Source of the DNA: Panonychus citri
Lineage: Eukaryota; Arthropoda; Arachnida; Trombidiformes; Tetranychidae
Assembly (NCBI RefSeq): GCF_014898815.1
Contig: NW_026515541.1
Location: 558,001-622,000, forward strand
Length of the DNA stretch: 64,000 bases
Direction: 5' to 3'
The notes beneath the pieces were generated by a model, which did not search any database, was not told the DNA's origin, and saw only the letters and a program-made list of their open reading frames with translations. Both the position numbers and the translations under genes were made by a program. Numbering within the stretch: the stretch's first letter is position 1; every line of letters starts with the position of its first letter. Shown here in pieces: positions 61,328 through 64,000 of the stretch.

Positions 61328-62896
61328 TTATTTAGTAAAGATTACGTCTAATGAGTAATCGTCTTGTGTACCTAATGTTGATTTACGGAAAAGTTGAGCT
61401 TGTTGCCAACCAATGTCACCCGAACCTCCGGACAAAGTGATGGTCATCAAAAGATAATCAATTTCTTTGGTGAAATCGGATCGATTCAGTGAATTTATCT
61501 CATCAAGTTTCAACGGAATATCAACAGATTTTGGTTCACTGGTCAGTCTAGCGGAAATTTGACCAGTCTCATAGGTCTTTGAATCAATTTTGACCATTAG
61601 GAAAGTCCAATCGAAACGAACGTCAAATTTGTAGGTTAGAAAACCTTTTTCCAAACAATTACTATTCTCTCGTCGGCAAAGGTAGGTCATTTTCCAATCC
61701 CTTTCAACTTTTTTATAAATATTTTCACAAGAAAAAGTCGCACTTGACCAACCCGATAATTTGTCACCATCAGTAAGGTAAATGTCCAAAACTGATTGAT
61801 AAGTAAATCGATGTGAGTCATCATTTGTATGCTTGTTAAATCTAATTACATGAGATGATTGATTAGTTGAACATTCACCACGAGCGACTCGCCAAGCAAT
61901 TGATCCCGAGGTGCGACTTTGCTTCTCATTTTCTTTCAACTTTTTCTCCATCCCTGGAATGACAATTAACGATGAAAGTTCAGCGAATCGACGATTAAGA
62001 AGTTTCAACTTTAAGCTCTCGTCACACTTTCGTTGCAGTTTAGACGATATATGTAAAAGATAATAATTGAGCCAATCAGGTCGACATCGACCTTGTCGTC
62101 TGTCCAAAACACTAAGATGGTCTCGAGTATATCGCATGGTAACATCTTGACATTCGTATTGAGAGGAGGCAATACAATAGATTAGCTTCTTGCCCCAGCC
62201 CACTTCGTACATTAACGGAGTGTCGAATACATTTTCGCAACAATCAAAGTGTATCCATCGTTTCTGAGAGTCCAAGTAAATCTCATTCCAAACATGATCT
62301 TGAAAATCGGTAACCAAACGAATGGTATAATTAAAGGTGACACATATCGCGGAGAAACAATTTCGCCATTCACCACATCGTCCTTTTCGAGTTTCTAACA
62401 ATTTAATCGGGTGATTATATCGAGGGAAATTTTCTATTGCCTGGCATTTAGAGCAAGTATAAACTTCAACGTTACTCGCAAGCCAACTGGCCTCTTCTCC
62501 ATCCGCAGGTCGACGACTAGATAATTTCATGGGAATTTCACACGATGTACAATAACCCGAATCGAACCAAGTAAAAAATTCTGTTTTAAACCATTCGAGA
62601 AGAAGAAGGAAAAACACATCTCGACTTTCTAACGGTTTCTGATTATCGATCGTTTCGGAACAATTGGTATTCGCTGATTGCATAGATAACATTCGCTGTG
62701 TACATTTGTTGGACAGTTCGGTGATTGGAACGACTTGTTTAATCTTCGCCACCAAGTCGGAATTTTTATAAAAATTGAACATCTTTTGATCAGATGAAAG
62801 AGTGTGAACCATTAACAGCTCATGTTGATTACTCGGTTTGGTCTTACGATGTTTAGTAATCTCTTCGATAATGTTTACATTATAAAATGAAGACAT
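61328..62896 (-). CDS. NGLY1: Peptide:N-glycanase (NGLY1), single exon, PUB domain absent
   Basis: 522 aa in one exon; it strips N-glycans from misfolded glycoproteins in the cytosol during ER-associated degradation. The transglutaminase-like core has catalytic Cys174 (GRCGEWRNCF), His201 (DHVWNEIY) and Asp218 (HFDCCEN), spaced 27 and 17 apart exactly as in human. Zinc-binding CxxC pairs are at 116/119 and 148/151. The C-terminal PAW domain (SGSIAWRVARGE, later WTFLMVKIDSKTYETGQI and GDIGWQQAQLFR) is present. The N-terminal PUB domain of animal NGLY1 (about 100 residues, p97 binding) is missing: the protein starts at MSSFYNVNIIEEITK, shortly before the core. Either it was lost, as in yeast PNG1, or an upstream exon lies further right. 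The upstream region to the right edge shows no PUB-like frame. Confidence 0.93.
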   Translation of the reverse strand: MSSFYNVNIIEEITKHRKTKPSNQHELLMVHTLSSDQKMFNFYKNSDLVAKIKQVVPITELSNKCTQRMLSMQSANTNCSETIDNQKPLESRDVFFLLLLEWFKTEFFTWFDSGYCTSCEIPMKLSSRRPADGEEASWLASNVEVYTCSKCQAIENFPRYNHPIKLLETRKGRCGEWRNCFSAICVTFNYTIRLVTDFQDHVWNEIYLDSQKRWIHFDCCENVFDTPLMYEVGWGKKLIYCIASSQYECQDVTMRYTRDHLSVLDRRQGRCRPDWLNYYLLHISSKLQRKCDESLKLKLLNRRFAELSSLIVIPGMEKKLKENEKQSRTSGSIAWRVARGECSTNQSSHVIRFNKHTNDDSHRFTYQSVLDIYLTDGDKLSGWSSATFSCENIYKKVERDWKMTYLCRRENSNCLEKGFLTYKFDVRFDWTFLMVKIDSKTYETGQISARLTSEPKSVDIPLKLDEINSLNRSDFTKEIDYLLMTITLSGGSGDIGWQQAQLFRKSTLGTQDDYSLDVIFTK

Positions 62897-64000
62897 AATT
62901 ATCCAATATAAACCCAAATGAAAGTGATTAAAGATCAGATAATCAAAGATAAATAATTACAAAAGAGAATAAAAAAAATCCAATTGATTGACAATCAACA
63001 ACAATGAATTTGCAAATAATTGAAACGAGGCAAAAGTGTTAAACTTTGACTTTGAATAGGAGTCAAAAAGAAATGAGAATCACATTAAATTGTCTATAAA
63101 TTTAAACGGAAATGAAAACAATTAGAATTCTATTAAATAATCTAATTTAATTGTTACATTTTGAGGAAATGGATTCAAAACAAAAGTGATTAACAGATGA
63201 TTCTGAAAATTTCGATACATCGATTGTTGAGTTCGATTAAAAAAGAACCAAAATTTTGAAAGTTTGATTTTGACCTTTTCCGTGAAGAATACGATTTAAT
63301 TGTTACGATTTTCGGGAGATAATTAACTCGATGGTTCGATGAATGAAATGTACGTAAGAACAAATTTCGTTGGTACTTGAAGAGAAAAGGACATTGTCGC
63401 TATTAATAGTTCGGATCCAAAGTGATCTGAGGTTAGGTAAATCGAACTTGTTAGAACTCGAAATGAACATTTTAACAAAAAAAGTCGTGGAAACTTTGAG
63501 AATGAGAATTTTTAATTGTTGGAAGTTAATTGAGTTATTAGAGTTTGGCAATTGTTGTTGGAAACTTCAATCAGTTGGATGTTAAGTTAATCATGTAATC
63601 AAGAAAATTGATTGTTAGCTTAATTGTTTTGGGATTGATAGTTGAGAAAGTTATATCTCAGTTAATCATAGCTGACAATCAATATTAAGTATATCTGATT
63701 GTGATCACTTACATTAGACTGATCGTATTACAGATTAGCTGATGAGAAAAATTTTTCGATAACTTTAATTCTTGGCAATTAACTTGATCTCTTTGGATTA
63801 AGACAAAGAGAGACTTTTGTTCAAGTTTAATTATTACATAATAATCAGCAGAAAGAACAACAATTTAGATGTTAATCAACTTGGTTGATTAACATTCCAA
63901 GGACGAGGAAACACCATTATCATTGTAAATTCAATATTACACTTGAATTAAATCAGATAATCTTAACGGAAGAACCAAATTAAATTGTGAATGTTAATCA
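62897..64000. other. Right-edge noncoding DNA
   Basis: 5' flank of NGLY1 and AT-rich linker. Two overlapping small frames on opposite strands near 63303-63585 have no support. No gene recognised before the window ends. Confidence 0.5.

Noticed and set aside
63303..63585. Overlapping small frames near the right edge
   Set aside because: Opposite-strand mirror frames in AT-rich DNA; not PUB-like and without splice sites joining NGLY1.
1..64000. CRISPR arrays, prokaryotic operons or phage features
   Set aside because: All multi-exon genes have spliceosomal introns; repeats present are microsatellites and tandem duplications, not spaced direct repeats.

Overview
The window is eukaryotic nuclear DNA. 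It is AT-rich, with short GT-AG introns (about 50-180 bp) inside otherwise compact genes. The protein set is that of an arthropod: an NR5B receptor of the Hr39 type and a five-finger odd-skipped/bowl protein sit beside conserved housekeeping genes. The small introns, close gene spacing and AT-rich linkers would fit an arachnid such as a mite (inference from style and content; no search was run).

Layout. 1-123 is the N-terminus of a minus-strand gene cut by the left edge. 2927-5613 is Hr39 (minus), 7422-9126 a CCDC50-like coiled-coil protein (minus), 11252-12367 a single-exon amine-type GPCR with unusual motifs (minus), and 13080-14380 the splicing factor CCDC130/YJU2B (minus). 15141-16352 is a secreted DNase II (plus) and 17012-17440 a small membrane protein of unknown function (plus). 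Then come CTU2 for tRNA thiolation (18638-20229, minus), dynactin p24/DCTN3 (20682-21245, plus, divergent from CTU2) and the checkpoint clamp loader RAD17 (21372-23183, minus). A region of about 28 kb almost free of coding sequence (23.2-51.4 kb) surrounds one developmental regulator, the bowl-type zinc-finger gene (33071-38675, minus). After it the window is dense again: PIGW (51441-53246, minus), COA5 (54737-55168, plus), B4GALT7 (56138-57189, minus), LHPP (57991-58869, plus), PPME1 (59357-60988, minus) and NGLY1 (61328-62896, minus).

The housekeeping genes do not form one pathway. They cover GPI anchors (PIGW), proteoglycan linker synthesis (B4GALT7), ER-associated deglycosylation (NGLY1), PP2A demethylation (PPME1), complex IV assembly (COA5), tRNA thiolation (CTU2) and DNA damage signalling (RAD17). 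Exon joins were worked out by hand. For every multi-exon gene listed the reading phase is consistent across all splice sites.

Points worth a second look: three perfect tandem duplications, one inside the Hr39 hinge and one copying the whole last exon of B4GALT7; a Tc1/mariner-like MITE upstream of RAD17; a GPCR without the canonical TM3 cysteine and amine-binding aspartate; and, around bowl, many strand-biased sites where an acceptor-like CAG abuts a donor-like GTAA, together with purine/(TCATC)n/pyrimidine hairpin cassettes. These last could be noncoding exons or recursive splice points.
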